64,000 nt of DNA from Lysinibacillus contaminans (lineage in GTDB: Bacteria; Bacillota; Bacilli; Bacillales_A; Planococcaceae). A model generated the notes under the pieces. The model ran no database searches. It had not been told where the DNA came from and saw only the letters and a list, made by a program, of their open reading frames with translations. The stretch spans positions 116,415 to 180,414 of the forward strand of contig NZ_LGRV01000001.1 in the NCBI RefSeq assembly GCF_001278945.1. The letters are read 5' to 3'. A program made the translations under genes and the position numbers. Within the stretch, counting starts at the first letter, position 1; every line of letters starts with the position of its first letter. Below are positions 9,766 to 17,479 of this stretch, one piece after another.

Positions 9766-10470
9766 GATAAATAATATTCCAACGAGCAAAACACCACATA
9801 AAAAAAGTGCTGCTGTTGTCACGAGTAGTTCATCAAAGCCATTATGCAATGCTATGCCAATATAAGCCCAGATGAAGACACTAGGATACGCAATATCGAA
9901 ATGATGGAAGCGGATATGTAAAGCAATTGCCGTACCGACTGTTAATAAAATAACAGCCCATAGTGGATTGCTTAAGCCAAAACCATTCCAACTATATGAA
10001 GTTAAAGTAAAACTAAAATTTGTCATGAGTAAAAACGTTGTCCATGCAAAAAAAATAGACACCGGAACACGACCAGTAAGCTTATTATTGCTGAGTGGAT
10101 ACGTATTATACAGCATATATAAGTAAATCAATAACATGAACGTGACGATTAATGAAGCGACAAAAAGTTCCTGATGCCAGAAGATAATCGTCATTATTTG
10201 CAGTATACATATGCTGCCAAATAGCGTACCTTGCTTGGTAGGCAGCCTCTTTTGCGAGTGCTGACTTTTCAGATTCATAACTAACCAATAACCAAGTAAT
10301 ATAAAAATCACAATCCAAATAACATAACTAACATTTAAAGGGGCAAACATAACCGGAAAGCGGTTAGAGATTTCTAATGAAGATTGACCGTTTATTTTTA
10401 TGAAATAGGATGAAAAGGTTAGGGTGAGTACGACAATATACGAAATTGTCATAAAAATAAATTGAGGCAT
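9739..10470 (-). CDS. TspO/MBR-related tryptophan-rich membrane protein
   Basis: 243 residues with seven to eight hydrophobic segments. FAPLNVSYVIWIVIFILLGY near residue 45 resembles the N-terminal helix pair of TspO-related proteins in Bacillales, and aromatic residues are frequent. TspO proteins bind tetrapyrroles or other small hydrophobic molecules; whether this longer relative does is not known. The ATG has a GAAGGGAGAGG site. Monocistronic, convergent with the aminopeptidase gene. Confidence 0.6.
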   Translation of the reverse strand: MPQFIFMTISYIVVLTLTFSSYFIKINGQSSLEISNRFPVMFAPLNVSYVIWIVIFILLGYWLVMNLKSQHSQKRLPTKQGTLFGSICILQIMTIIFWHQELFVASLIVTFMLLIYLYMLYNTYPLSNNKLTGRVPVSIFFAWTTFLLMTNFSFTLTSYSWNGFGLSNPLWAVILLTVGTAIALHIRFHHFDIAYPSVFIWAYIGIALHNGFDELLVTTAALFLCGVLLVGILFIKKNPAYQK

Positions 10471-10674
10471 GAGGTCCTCTCCCTTCCTGTTAAATTGTAT
10501 AGGGAAAAAGCTAATAAGTATATGATTGTCACAGAATTTCTATTTTATTATAGCGAAAATTGCATCTGAAGTATTATGCTAATTCACTTTAATTATCTAC
10601 AATTTACCATTTATGTATTCAAGGTTAATCTTCTCTAGTACAATGAGAGTAACCAAAAACGGGGAGGGTATTAA

Positions 10675-11454
10675 ATGGCTCAAACTATTAAAAATTTAGA
10701 TTTATCGATTGAACTAGATAAAAAAATGTACAAAAAGAAATTAAAAGTACTTCAATATGAAATGCTAAATGCCCAACAATTTTTACTGAACAATAAAATT
10801 GGTCTTATTCTTGTTTTTGAAGGCATGGATGCTGCAGGTAAAGGGGGAGCTATTAAACGTCTAATCGAACGTGTAGACCCACGTGGTTATGTCGTACATC
10901 CAATTGCTGCACCACAGCCACATGAACTTCGTTATAACTATTTACAGCGTTTCTGGCGTAAATTACCACAACACGGGCAAATCGCAATTTTCGACCGTTC
11001 ATGGTATGGACGAGTGCTTGTAGAGCGCACTGAGGGCTTTGCAGCAAAGGAAGAGTGGTCTCGTGCGTATGATGAAATAAATAACTTTGAAAAGTTACTT
11101 ACTGACGGAGATTACATAGTCGTGAAATTCTGGTTACACGTATCAGATGAAGAACAATTAAAGCGTTTTAAAGAGAGAGAACAAGACCCATATAAGGCGT
11201 GGAAGCTAACGGATGAAGACTGGCGAAACCGTGAAAAAACGCCACAGTATGTAGAAGCAGCTAATGAGATGTTTGCGAAAACAGATAAGAAAAATGCGCC
11301 ATGGATTTTAGTAGCAGGTGACGATAAAAAACATGCGCGTGTACAAGTGTTACAAGAAACAATTGCTCAAATCGAGCGTGAGGCTCAAAAACGTGGCTTG
11401 CATTTAACAAATATTTTAGAAGCACCAGAATCATCAAACTTGGTAAATGTGTGA
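10675..11454 (+). CDS. polyphosphate kinase 2 family protein
   Basis: 259 residues. Walker A GMDAAGKG at 50-57, the conserved DRSWYGR at 107-113 and the lid-like region after it place it in PPK2. PPK2 enzymes transfer phosphate between polyphosphate and nucleoside mono- or diphosphates. Which PPK2 class, and therefore whether it prefers AMP/GMP or ADP/GDP, cannot be decided by eye. ATG has GGGGAGGG 7 bases upstream. It stands alone with its own terminator. Confidence 0.92.
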   Translation: MAQTIKNLDLSIELDKKMYKKKLKVLQYEMLNAQQFLLNNKIGLILVFEGMDAAGKGGAIKRLIERVDPRGYVVHPIAAPQPHELRYNYLQRFWRKLPQHGQIAIFDRSWYGRVLVERTEGFAAKEEWSRAYDEINNFEKLLTDGDYIVVKFWLHVSDEEQLKRFKEREQDPYKAWKLTDEDWRNREKTPQYVEAANEMFAKTDKKNAPWILVAGDDKKHARVQVLQETIAQIEREAQKRGLHLTNILEAPESSNLVNV

Positions 11455-11474
11455 TCCGAAAAAATAATATTAGA

Positions 11475-11530
11475 GATGTTACTGTAACTAAACAATAAAT
11501 TGATTTAGTTGTAGCAGCATCTTTTTTTTC
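11475..11530 (+). terminator. terminator of the PPK2 gene
   Basis: Long imperfect stem: GATGTTACTGTAACTAA pairs with TTAGTTGTAGCAGCATC through several G-U pairs, followed by TTTTTTTT. Confidence 0.8.
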
Positions 11531-11566
11531 ATACAATTAAAAGTATATTGACAATTATCGGAAGGT

Positions 11567-12163
11567 TTGTGTGGAGATATGGTATTAAAAATTTGGAACT
11601 TACTAAGGAAAAAGGGTGGAAATGTGGTATCGATTGAGGGGAAGAAATGCTACGTTCGAACATTCCAAGAAAAAGATGCACGGAATCTAACAGGTCTCGT
11701 AAGTCGCAACAAATACTTTTGGTCTACATATGAACCACTGAATCGACCTGAATACTATACAGTAGATACGCAATATAAAAAAATTCAAGAAAGCTTATAT
11801 TTAATGAGCTCGCAACGGGAGTTTACATTTGGTATTTACGCGCTTGGTACAAAGGATTTAATTGGGCACATCGCACTTTATTCAGTGAAGCGACTGCCTT
11901 ATTCGAGTGCATTTGTAGGCTATGCGATGGATGAGACATATGTAGGAAAGGGAATTGTGACGGAGGCCGTAGAACTAATCGTCCGTTTTGCTTTTGAGCA
12001 AGTCGGTTTACATCGTGTTGAGGCATATGTAGCACCAGAAAATAAGGCTTCCATTCGAGTGCTTGAAAAAGCAGGATTTCAACAGGAGGGCTTATTGCGA
12101 AAGCTATTGTATATTAACGGCAAATGGGTAGATCACTATATGTATGCACGCTTAGATGAGTGA
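11567..12163 (+). CDS. GNAT N-acetyltransferase (RimJ/RimL-like)
   Basis: Up to 198 residues. The GNAT fold is seen in GYAMDETYVGKGIVTEAVEL (acetyl-CoA loop, near residue 125), HRVEAYVAPENKASIRVLEK and GFQQEGLLRK, the pattern of RimJ/RimL-type enzymes that acetylate N-termini of ribosomal or other proteins. The start is uncertain: TTG 11567, ATG 11579 (GGAG only 4 bases upstream) or GTG 11624 (AAAGGGTGG upstream, directly before the conserved domain). Substrate unknown. Confidence 0.82.
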   Translation: MCGDMVLKIWNLLRKKGGNVVSIEGKKCYVRTFQEKDARNLTGLVSRNKYFWSTYEPLNRPEYYTVDTQYKKIQESLYLMSSQREFTFGIYALGTKDLIGHIALYSVKRLPYSSAFVGYAMDETYVGKGIVTEAVELIVRFAFEQVGLHRVEAYVAPENKASIRVLEKAGFQQEGLLRKLLYINGKWVDHYMYARLDE

Positions 12164-12167
12164 TTTT

Positions 12168-12218
12168 GAAAAAAAGATGTGACTATCCGAGAGTTCGACG
12201 GATAGTCACATCTTTTTT
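12168..12218. terminator. bidirectional terminator, GNAT / carbonic anhydrase
   Basis: Perfect long stem AAAAAGATGTGACTATCCG and its complement with a nine-base loop and A/T runs on both sides, between convergent genes. Confidence 0.92.
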
Positions 12219-12219
12219 A

Positions 12220-12780
12220 TTATTTAGAACCGTCAGCGATTAAATCAAGACGTCCTGTATTTGGATCGATAACTAGACCGTGAACGGGAATGCTTTTTAC
12301 CATTAAAGGGTGATTGCGAATTGTGTCGACACTTTTTACAACACTTGTCGCTACGTCACCAAAGCCGCGTAAAAAGTCTTTTAAATCAATACCAGAATAC
12401 TCCATCATTTTAATCGTTTCAGTGCTTACCCCTCGATCTACCATCTTACCAAGCATTAGCTCCGGATCGATGGCGCTCATACCGCAATCATAATGACCGA
12501 CAACATAGACCTCATCTGCTTGTAATTCGTAAACAGCAACAAGTAAACTACGCATCACCGCACCGAATGGGTGGCTAATTAATGCGCCGGCACTTTTTAC
12601 GATTTTCACATCGCCATTTCGTAAATTCATTGCTTTAGGTAAAAGCTCTACAAGGCGAGTATCCATACAAGATAATACAACAATATGTTTATCTGGATAT
12701 TTTGTTGTTATAAAAGGTTCATATTTTTTCTCTTGAACAAAATCTTCATTAAATTCTAGAATATCTTTTAACATTGTCAT
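12220..12780 (-). CDS. beta-class carbonic anhydrase (YtiB-like)
   Basis: 186 residues. Zinc ligands and catalytic residues of the short bacterial beta class are visible: C38 and D40-R42 in SCMDTR, H96 and C99 in GHYDCGM. It interconverts CO2 and bicarbonate in the cytoplasm. Length and sequence fit YtiB of B. subtilis. The ATG has GAAGGGAG 8 bases upstream. Monocistronic. Confidence 0.92.
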   Translation of the reverse strand: MTMLKDILEFNEDFVQEKKYEPFITTKYPDKHIVVLSCMDTRLVELLPKAMNLRNGDVKIVKSAGALISHPFGAVMRSLLVAVYELQADEVYVVGHYDCGMSAIDPELMLGKMVDRGVSTETIKMMEYSGIDLKDFLRGFGDVATSVVKSVDTIRNHPLMVKSIPVHGLVIDPNTGRLDLIADGSK

Positions 12781-13108
12781 GAAATTTGCTCCCTTCCCTA
12801 CAGAAATATTTTAGAGCAAAATTTTGAATACGCAAATAATAATGACAATATTCACGCAATTTTGCGAAGAAAAAAGAAGTTTAGTAATTTATCAGGCGTG
12901 TTGATTAATCGATTTTATCCATTCCTATTAAAGTGATAGGTTGACTTCCGCTACGATCAACTAAAAAACATAGTAATTTACGTTAGTTTGGAATATAAAA
13001 CAACAAAGTTCCTGACAAATAACAACAAAATATTTCCCTAAATAATACACTAATTAATTTATATTAGTATATCGAATTAACGATAATAAATATATGATAC
13101 ATAAAAAA
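12781..13108. other. AT-rich intergenic region without a recognised gene
   Basis: Holds the 5' region of the carbonic anhydrase gene on the minus strand, then AT-rich sequence with no ORF that has a ribosome site, up to the terminator at 13109. I see no repeat family or known RNA here. Confidence 0.5.
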
Positions 13109-13141
13109 AGAAAAAACAGCTACGAAAAGTAGCTGTTTTAA
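13109..13141 (-). terminator. terminator of the 44-residue gene
   Basis: Perfect AAAACAGCTAC/GTAGCTGTTTT hairpin with a GAAA-type loop, just past the small gene's stop; the minus-strand transcript continues into a T-run. Confidence 0.85.
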
Positions 13142-13147
13142 CATTTT

Positions 13148-13282
13148 TTAGAATTTTTCTGATGGTTTTGGATCTACAATTACTGAAGATTTAGAATCTA
13201 ATCCTACTTGTAGATAGTGAATGAAGAATGCAGTTGCAATTAATAGAACGGCTGAAAAGCCAAGTACAGTTGTTAAGAACAT
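13148..13282 (-). CDS. 44-residue single-pass membrane protein, unknown function
   Basis: Minus-strand ORF from ATG 13282 to TAA 13148. A GAGAGGAG site lies about 9 bases before the ATG, and a strong terminator follows directly. The product starts MFLTTVLGFSAVLLIATAFF, one membrane helix (residues about 3-24), and has a short polar tail ending DPKPSEKF that probably faces one side of the membrane. Ribosome site, codon use and terminator together make a real gene likely. I do not recognise the family. Confidence 0.7.
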   Translation of the reverse strand: MFLTTVLGFSAVLLIATAFFIHYLQVGLDSKSSVIVDPKPSEKF

Positions 13283-13937
13283 AGTTAAAAACTCCTCTCT
13301 ACTAGATAATCAACTTTCATTTATTGCAATTATACAATAGATTGTCATAAAAAAGTAAGGATAATTTATGAAATCCATAAATTCCGATTTTTAGGAGTTT
13401 GTTTAATGGTCTTATAGATTACCTTAGCGGAATAGTGGTTCAGATTAACTATTAAGCAAAATTTTGCTCAGTAAGCTATTCATGCTTCTGTATTTTTTAA
13501 AAAGGGTAGAAATTTCACGGTTCTTTAGTTTTAATTTTTTAACGAGTTTGAACAAATTTATTGTCAGAGAAATGAACAATAACAGGTTTTGTACCATTTC
13601 AGTATAGTATTTTAGTAATTAAATTATGTTTTTTTTAGTTATCAGTCTAACCGCTCATATAGATGCACTATCGATTTTAGGTATTTAATCCTGTTTTTAC
13701 AGCTAATTCGACATGGCATAGTGAATTTTTGTCAAATGATAATAACAAATTCTTAATTCCTTATGAATATGTACAAATTGGTGTATTATTCTTAATTCAA
13801 TATAATCAAATATAGTCAAAATTCAAAGAAATAGCATTTATGGCATCGATTAATTGTTAAAATACATTTATACTATATTTAATAATATGGAAAAATAAAT
13901 CGAAGCCAGTAGTAATGGAAGGTTTGGAGGTTCTGGA
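13283..13937. other. 655-bp AT-rich intergenic region before motA
   Basis: No ORF with a ribosome site. A 14-bp palindrome AGCAAAATTTTGCT lies at 13455-13468. The last 100 bases should hold the motA promoter; a weak sigma-A-like TTGTTA is followed by AT-rich sequence, and I see no convincing sigma-D (TAAA / GCCGATAT) site. The motA ribosome site GGTTTGGAGG ends about 10 bases before its ATG. Confidence 0.5.
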
Positions 13938-14741
13938 ATGGATATATCGTCAGTAGTAGGGGTAGTTATAGCGTTTGTCGCGTTATTAACAGGGATGGTG
14001 ATGAAAGGGGTAAGTTTAACTGCACTAGCAAACCCCGCGGCTATTTTAATTATCATCTTTGGTACATTAGCTGCTGTAACCATCGCCTTCCCTATGAAGG
14101 AATTAAAACGAGTACCAAAATTATTTAAAATTCTTTTCAAAGAAACAAAATTAGCAGATGATATTGAAATCATTAAAATGTTTTCGCAATGGGCTGATTT
14201 AGCACGTCGTGAGGGTTTACTTGCACTTGAAAGTAAAGCTTCTGAAGTGGAAGACCCATTCTTGAAAAATGGTCTGACTTTAGCCATTGATGGTCAAAAT
14301 GCTGACTATATTCGTGATGTCTTAACGGAAGAAGTAGAAGCGATGGAAGATCGCCATACAAGTGGTGCTGCAATTTTCTCACAAGCAGGTACATATGCCC
14401 CGACACTTGGGGTACTTGGTGCGGTAGTAGGATTAATCGCCGCATTAGCAGATATGAATGATATTGAAAAATTAGGACATGCAATTTCGGCAGCCTTTGT
14501 TGCTACTTTACTTGGTATTTTTACCGGTTATGTATTATGGCATCCATTTGCAAATAAATTGAAGCGTAAATCTTCAGTTGAAGTAAAACAAAAACGAATG
14601 ATGGTTGAGGGAATCCTTTCTGTTTTAGAAGGGGAAGCGCCTCGTGTTATCGAACAAAAATTATCTTCTTATTTAACGATGGAAGAACGTCGTAAAATTA
14701 CGGGTGAAAGCGGGGAGGGCGGCCTTGGCAAAGAGAGCTAA
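13938..14741 (+). CDS. motA: flagellar motor stator protein MotA
   Basis: 267 residues with four membrane segments: two near the N-terminus, a large cytoplasmic loop (about 65-145) and two towards the C-terminus. The conserved prolines of the third and fourth helices are seen in TYAPTLGVLGAVVGLIAAL. With MotB it forms the proton-driven stator. The cytoplasmic loop carries charged residues that contact FliG (ADLARREG). It overlaps motB by 17 bases, a coupled pair as in B. subtilis. Confidence 0.95.
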   Translation: MDISSVVGVVIAFVALLTGMVMKGVSLTALANPAAILIIIFGTLAAVTIAFPMKELKRVPKLFKILFKETKLADDIEIIKMFSQWADLARREGLLALESKASEVEDPFLKNGLTLAIDGQNADYIRDVLTEEVEAMEDRHTSGAAIFSQAGTYAPTLGVLGAVVGLIAALADMNDIEKLGHAISAAFVATLLGIFTGYVLWHPFANKLKRKSSVEVKQKRMMVEGILSVLEGEAPRVIEQKLSSYLTMEERRKITGESGEGGLGKES

Positions 14742-15489
14742 GAAGCATAAACACGAAGAACATATGGATGAGTCTTGGCTAGTACCGTATGCAGATGTTT
14801 TAACGCTGTTACTAGCACTATTCATCGTATTATTTGCATCAAGTTCTGTCGATCAAGTGAAGTTAGAACGAATGTCAGCAGTATTCACGCAGGTTTTTGA
14901 TGGTGGGACAGGCTTTTTAGAACAATCCTCACCTATAGAAACGCCTAATGCAGAGAGTGACGAAGTGTCACAACAAACTTCAGCTTATTTAAAGGATCAA
15001 CAGGAACTAGCTGAGATTAAGGACAGTGTTGATAATTTCATCGCGGTCAATGAAATGGAAGGCCAGTTTGCAACAGAAATGACAGAAGAAGGTTTGTTGG
15101 TAACGATTCGTGATAGTATACTATTCGACTCAGGTAAAGAAGAAATTAAACCAGAATATATTCCGACTATTCAAGAGCTTGCGGGCGTATTAGTATCCGA
15201 TCCTGCTCGTAATATTGTCATTACAGGGCATACAGATAATGTTCCAGCAGGACCAAACTACTCGTCAAATATAGAGTTATCAGTAATGCGTGCTTCAGAA
15301 TTCTATATGGTTCTAATAAATAGTAACGAACAGCTAGATTCTAAGAAAATTAGCGTTAGAGGTTACGGTGAGGATAGTGCCATTGCACCAAATGATACGG
15401 CTGAAGGTCGGGCGAAAAACCGCCGTGTAGAAGTATTGATTCAGCCATTTGTCGCGGAAGATGGTTCATCCACAACGAATACGCAATAA
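14725..15489 (+). CDS. motB: flagellar motor stator protein MotB
   Basis: 254 residues from TTG 14725, chosen because GGGGAGGG precedes it and it gives the same N-terminus as B. subtilis MotB (basic stretch, then DESWLVPYADVL). One membrane helix with the proton-binding aspartate D24; the C-terminal OmpA-like peptidoglycan-binding domain shows ITGHTDNVPAGP and the closing GYGEDSAIAPNDTAEGRAKN motif. It anchors the stator to the wall. A GTG at 14704 in frame is an alternative start. Confidence 0.95.
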   Translation: MAKRAKKHKHEEHMDESWLVPYADVLTLLLALFIVLFASSSVDQVKLERMSAVFTQVFDGGTGFLEQSSPIETPNAESDEVSQQTSAYLKDQQELAEIKDSVDNFIAVNEMEGQFATEMTEEGLLVTIRDSILFDSGKEEIKPEYIPTIQELAGVLVSDPARNIVITGHTDNVPAGPNYSSNIELSVMRASEFYMVLINSNEQLDSKKISVRGYGEDSAIAPNDTAEGRAKNRRVEVLIQPFVAEDGSSTTNTQ

Positions 15490-15536
15490 AAAAAAGCTAT
15501 TAGCAACAGGCTCTATGCCGGGGCTAATAGCTTTTC
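15490..15536. terminator. bidirectional terminator motB / yfkK
   Basis: AAAGCTATTAGC and GCTAATAGCTTTT arms between convergent genes, with an A-run on the left and T-run on the right. Confidence 0.88.
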
Positions 15537-15537
15537 G

Positions 15538-15759
15538 TTATTTGCGCAGTGAGCCTAATTCTGCAACGATTGCTTGCATTTCACTAGGGCTAAATGAATC
15601 GCGTTTCATGACCATTTCATATAAGTAGACTAAATCCTCATAATTGGCTTCATTGAAATTCTCTGATTTCATTGCATCTACATTGACCATGCGAAGTTTA
15701 TCTTTCATTTGCTCAACCATATAGATAACATTTTCTTTTGATGGTGTTGATAAATTCAT
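15538..15759 (-). CDS. yfkK: DUF1128 family protein (YfkK-like)
   Basis: 73 residues from ATG 15759 with AAGGTAGG upstream. This length equals that of the B. subtilis YfkK family, while the longer open frame adds a basic, unlike extension. Small helical, acidic cytoplasmic protein; conserved pattern [18 protein letters not shown] and [15 protein letters not shown]. Function unknown. Confidence 0.85.
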   Translation of the reverse strand: MNLSTPSKENVIYMVEQMKDKLRMVNVDAMKSENFNEANYEDLVYLYEMVMKRDSFSPSEMQAIVAELGSLRK

Positions 15760-15937
15760 TCGTTTAAACCTACCTTTCGTAGTCCTCGCCAATATCATTT
15801 CATTGAATAAAAAAATTGTCAATACTGTATTCGAGCTTCGCTTTAAAAACATCCTGATTTTGGGTAGAATAAAGGAAGTTAGTTGTTTATTTATCATTTA
15901 TAAGGGAATATATTAAGACAAGTAGGAGGTATTCCAT

Positions 15938-16264
15938 ATGGGACAAAGTAAATTATTAGCATCAATCGTTGTTGGCGCAGCAGTAGGTGCCGCACTTAGT
16001 ATGCTTGATCGTACGACACGTGAAAAAACAATTGCTTCTACGAAAAGAATTTCTGAGACAGTATCGTATTACGCAGCGAACCGTGAAGAGTTGCAGGAGC
16101 TTATCCAAGAAAAAGTGACTGCAGCCCAATCATTTTATGAAAGTGCATCAGAGAACGTCAATATGTTAGTCGAAAAAGCGGATGAGTTTAAAGAGTTTCC
16201 TTCCACAATTCAAGATATGATAAGTGATACGAAATCTGCCTTCTCTTCATCAGATAAAGAATAA
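15938..16264 (+). CDS. YtxH-like small protein
   Basis: 108 residues. The N-terminal hydrophobic glycine/alanine segment (ASIVVGAAVGAALSML) followed by a helical, charged tail is the YtxH/gas-vesicle-like layout seen in general stress proteins of Bacillus. It is divergent from the yfkK gene and two genes before yfkH, the position held by yfkI in B. subtilis. ATG has a TAGGAGG site. Function unknown. Confidence 0.75.
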   Translation: MGQSKLLASIVVGAAVGAALSMLDRTTREKTIASTKRISETVSYYAANREELQELIQEKVTAAQSFYESASENVNMLVEKADEFKEFPSTIQDMISDTKSAFSSSDKE

Positions 16265-16265
16265 G

Positions 16266-16458
16266 TCTATCTTCATTCAGTAGAAAAATCCCACCTTTAT
16301 AGGTGATGAGATTAATGAGGGGTCAGTCTTTTATCAGTGAATGTACAAACGCTGACTGAATGAAGATAAATCCTCTGGCGGATGTCACAGATTTTGAAAG
16401 GAGCGAATTGTGCAAGCACAATTCAAAATCTGGACGCTATTTCGCCGAGGCGAAATAG
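16266..16458. repeat. dispersed palindromic element, copy 2 (long form)
   Basis: Begins with TATCTTCATTCAGT, whose exact inverse ACTGAATGAAGATA lies about 85 bases on (around 16354-16368). It then continues AATCCTCTGGCGGATGTC, ACAGATTTTGAA, an inner perfect hairpin GAATTGTGC/GCACAATTC, TTCAAAATCTGGACGC, and TTTCGCC/GGCGAAA. The second half matches copy 1 near 8814-8881. No ORF. It ends 22 bases before the ATG of the next gene. Confidence 0.8.
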
Positions 16459-16479
16459 ATAGTAAAGGAGGAGAACTGC

Positions 16480-17418
16480 ATGGAAAAGAAAAAGACGTCT
16501 GCAAATGCGGCGCTAGGATTCGTTAAATCCTTTGTCTCAGCAAACGAAACAACTTTAGATATCACGACTCCTAAGGGTTTTGTGCAAGACATAGTGCTTC
16601 GCATACAGCGAGTTGAAATATCTGCACTTGGTGCCCAGCTAGCCTATTTCTTTTTATTATCCTTCTTTCCGATGCTAATCTTCCTAGTGACGTTATTGCC
16701 ATATTTAAATTTAGAAACAGAGCTCGTGTATTCAACTTTAGTGAATATAATGCCCGATGAAGTATATAGGCTAATTGAAAGTACGCTAAATGAGATCTTA
16801 ACGAATCGTAATAGTAGTTTATTATCAATAGGGATCATTGGTACGATATGGTCTGCTTCGAAAGGAATTAATGCGCTGTTCCGAGCATTAAATAAAGCCT
16901 ATGATACGGAAGGTAGAGTAGGAATTGTGAATAGGGGATTATCGCTCGTATTTACAATTGCACTTGTAGTTGTTGTGGGTGTTGCGCTATTACTACCTGT
17001 TTTCGGTCAGCAAATTGGACACTTTTTGTTTTCAATTGTCGGAGTTGAAGAGCAATTTGTGATGTTTTGGAAAAATATACGCTGGACAATGCCACTATTG
17101 CTTATTTTTTTAGTCTTATTAGGACTTTACTGGTTTATCCCTAATACAGATCCGCGTCAAAAAATAATGGGCGTGTGGCCCGGTGCAATCTTTTCTACAC
17201 TAGCCTGGCTAGTCTTAACATATGGCTTTTCTTTTTATATTAGTAATTTTGCGAATTATTCTGCTACATATGGCAGTATTGGTGGCGTCATTATTTTAAT
17301 GCTGTGGTTGTATTTCACCGGCATGGTTTTGATTTTTGGAGCAGTGTTAAATGCTACTATGCAAAAAAGAGCCCTACAAAAAGAGTTAAACAAGCATCGG
17401 AGAACACCTGAATTTTGA
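16480..17418 (+). CDS. yfkH: YihY/BrkB family membrane protein (YfkH-like)
   Basis: 312 residues with about six membrane helices. Family hallmarks are AYFFLLSFFPMLIFLVTLLPY, the mid-region SASKGINALFRALNKAYD, and near the C-terminus SATYGSIGGVIILMLWLYFTG. The family was once mislabelled ribonuclease BN; its function is unsettled. About 35 residues longer than I expect for B. subtilis YfkH, mainly at the N-terminus. Ribosome site AAAGGAGGAG directly follows the dispersed element. Confidence 0.88.
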   Translation: MEKKKTSANAALGFVKSFVSANETTLDITTPKGFVQDIVLRIQRVEISALGAQLAYFFLLSFFPMLIFLVTLLPYLNLETELVYSTLVNIMPDEVYRLIESTLNEILTNRNSSLLSIGIIGTIWSASKGINALFRALNKAYDTEGRVGIVNRGLSLVFTIALVVVVGVALLLPVFGQQIGHFLFSIVGVEEQFVMFWKNIRWTMPLLLIFLVLLGLYWFIPNTDPRQKIMGVWPGAIFSTLAWLVLTYGFSFYISNFANYSATYGSIGGVIILMLWLYFTGMVLIFGAVLNATMQKRALQKELNKHRRTPEF

Positions 17419-17433
17419 CCTTTTAACTATGTT

Positions 17434-17475
17434 AAAACAGCCTTGCATCACGATTGTGTGATAGCAAGGCTGTTT
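17434..17475. terminator. bidirectional hairpin between yfkH and zosA-like gene
   Basis: AAACAGCCTTGC/GCAAGGCTGTTT stem with an inner ATCAC/GTGAT stem; short T-runs on either side, between convergent genes. Confidence 0.7.
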
Positions 17476-17479
17476 GGTG

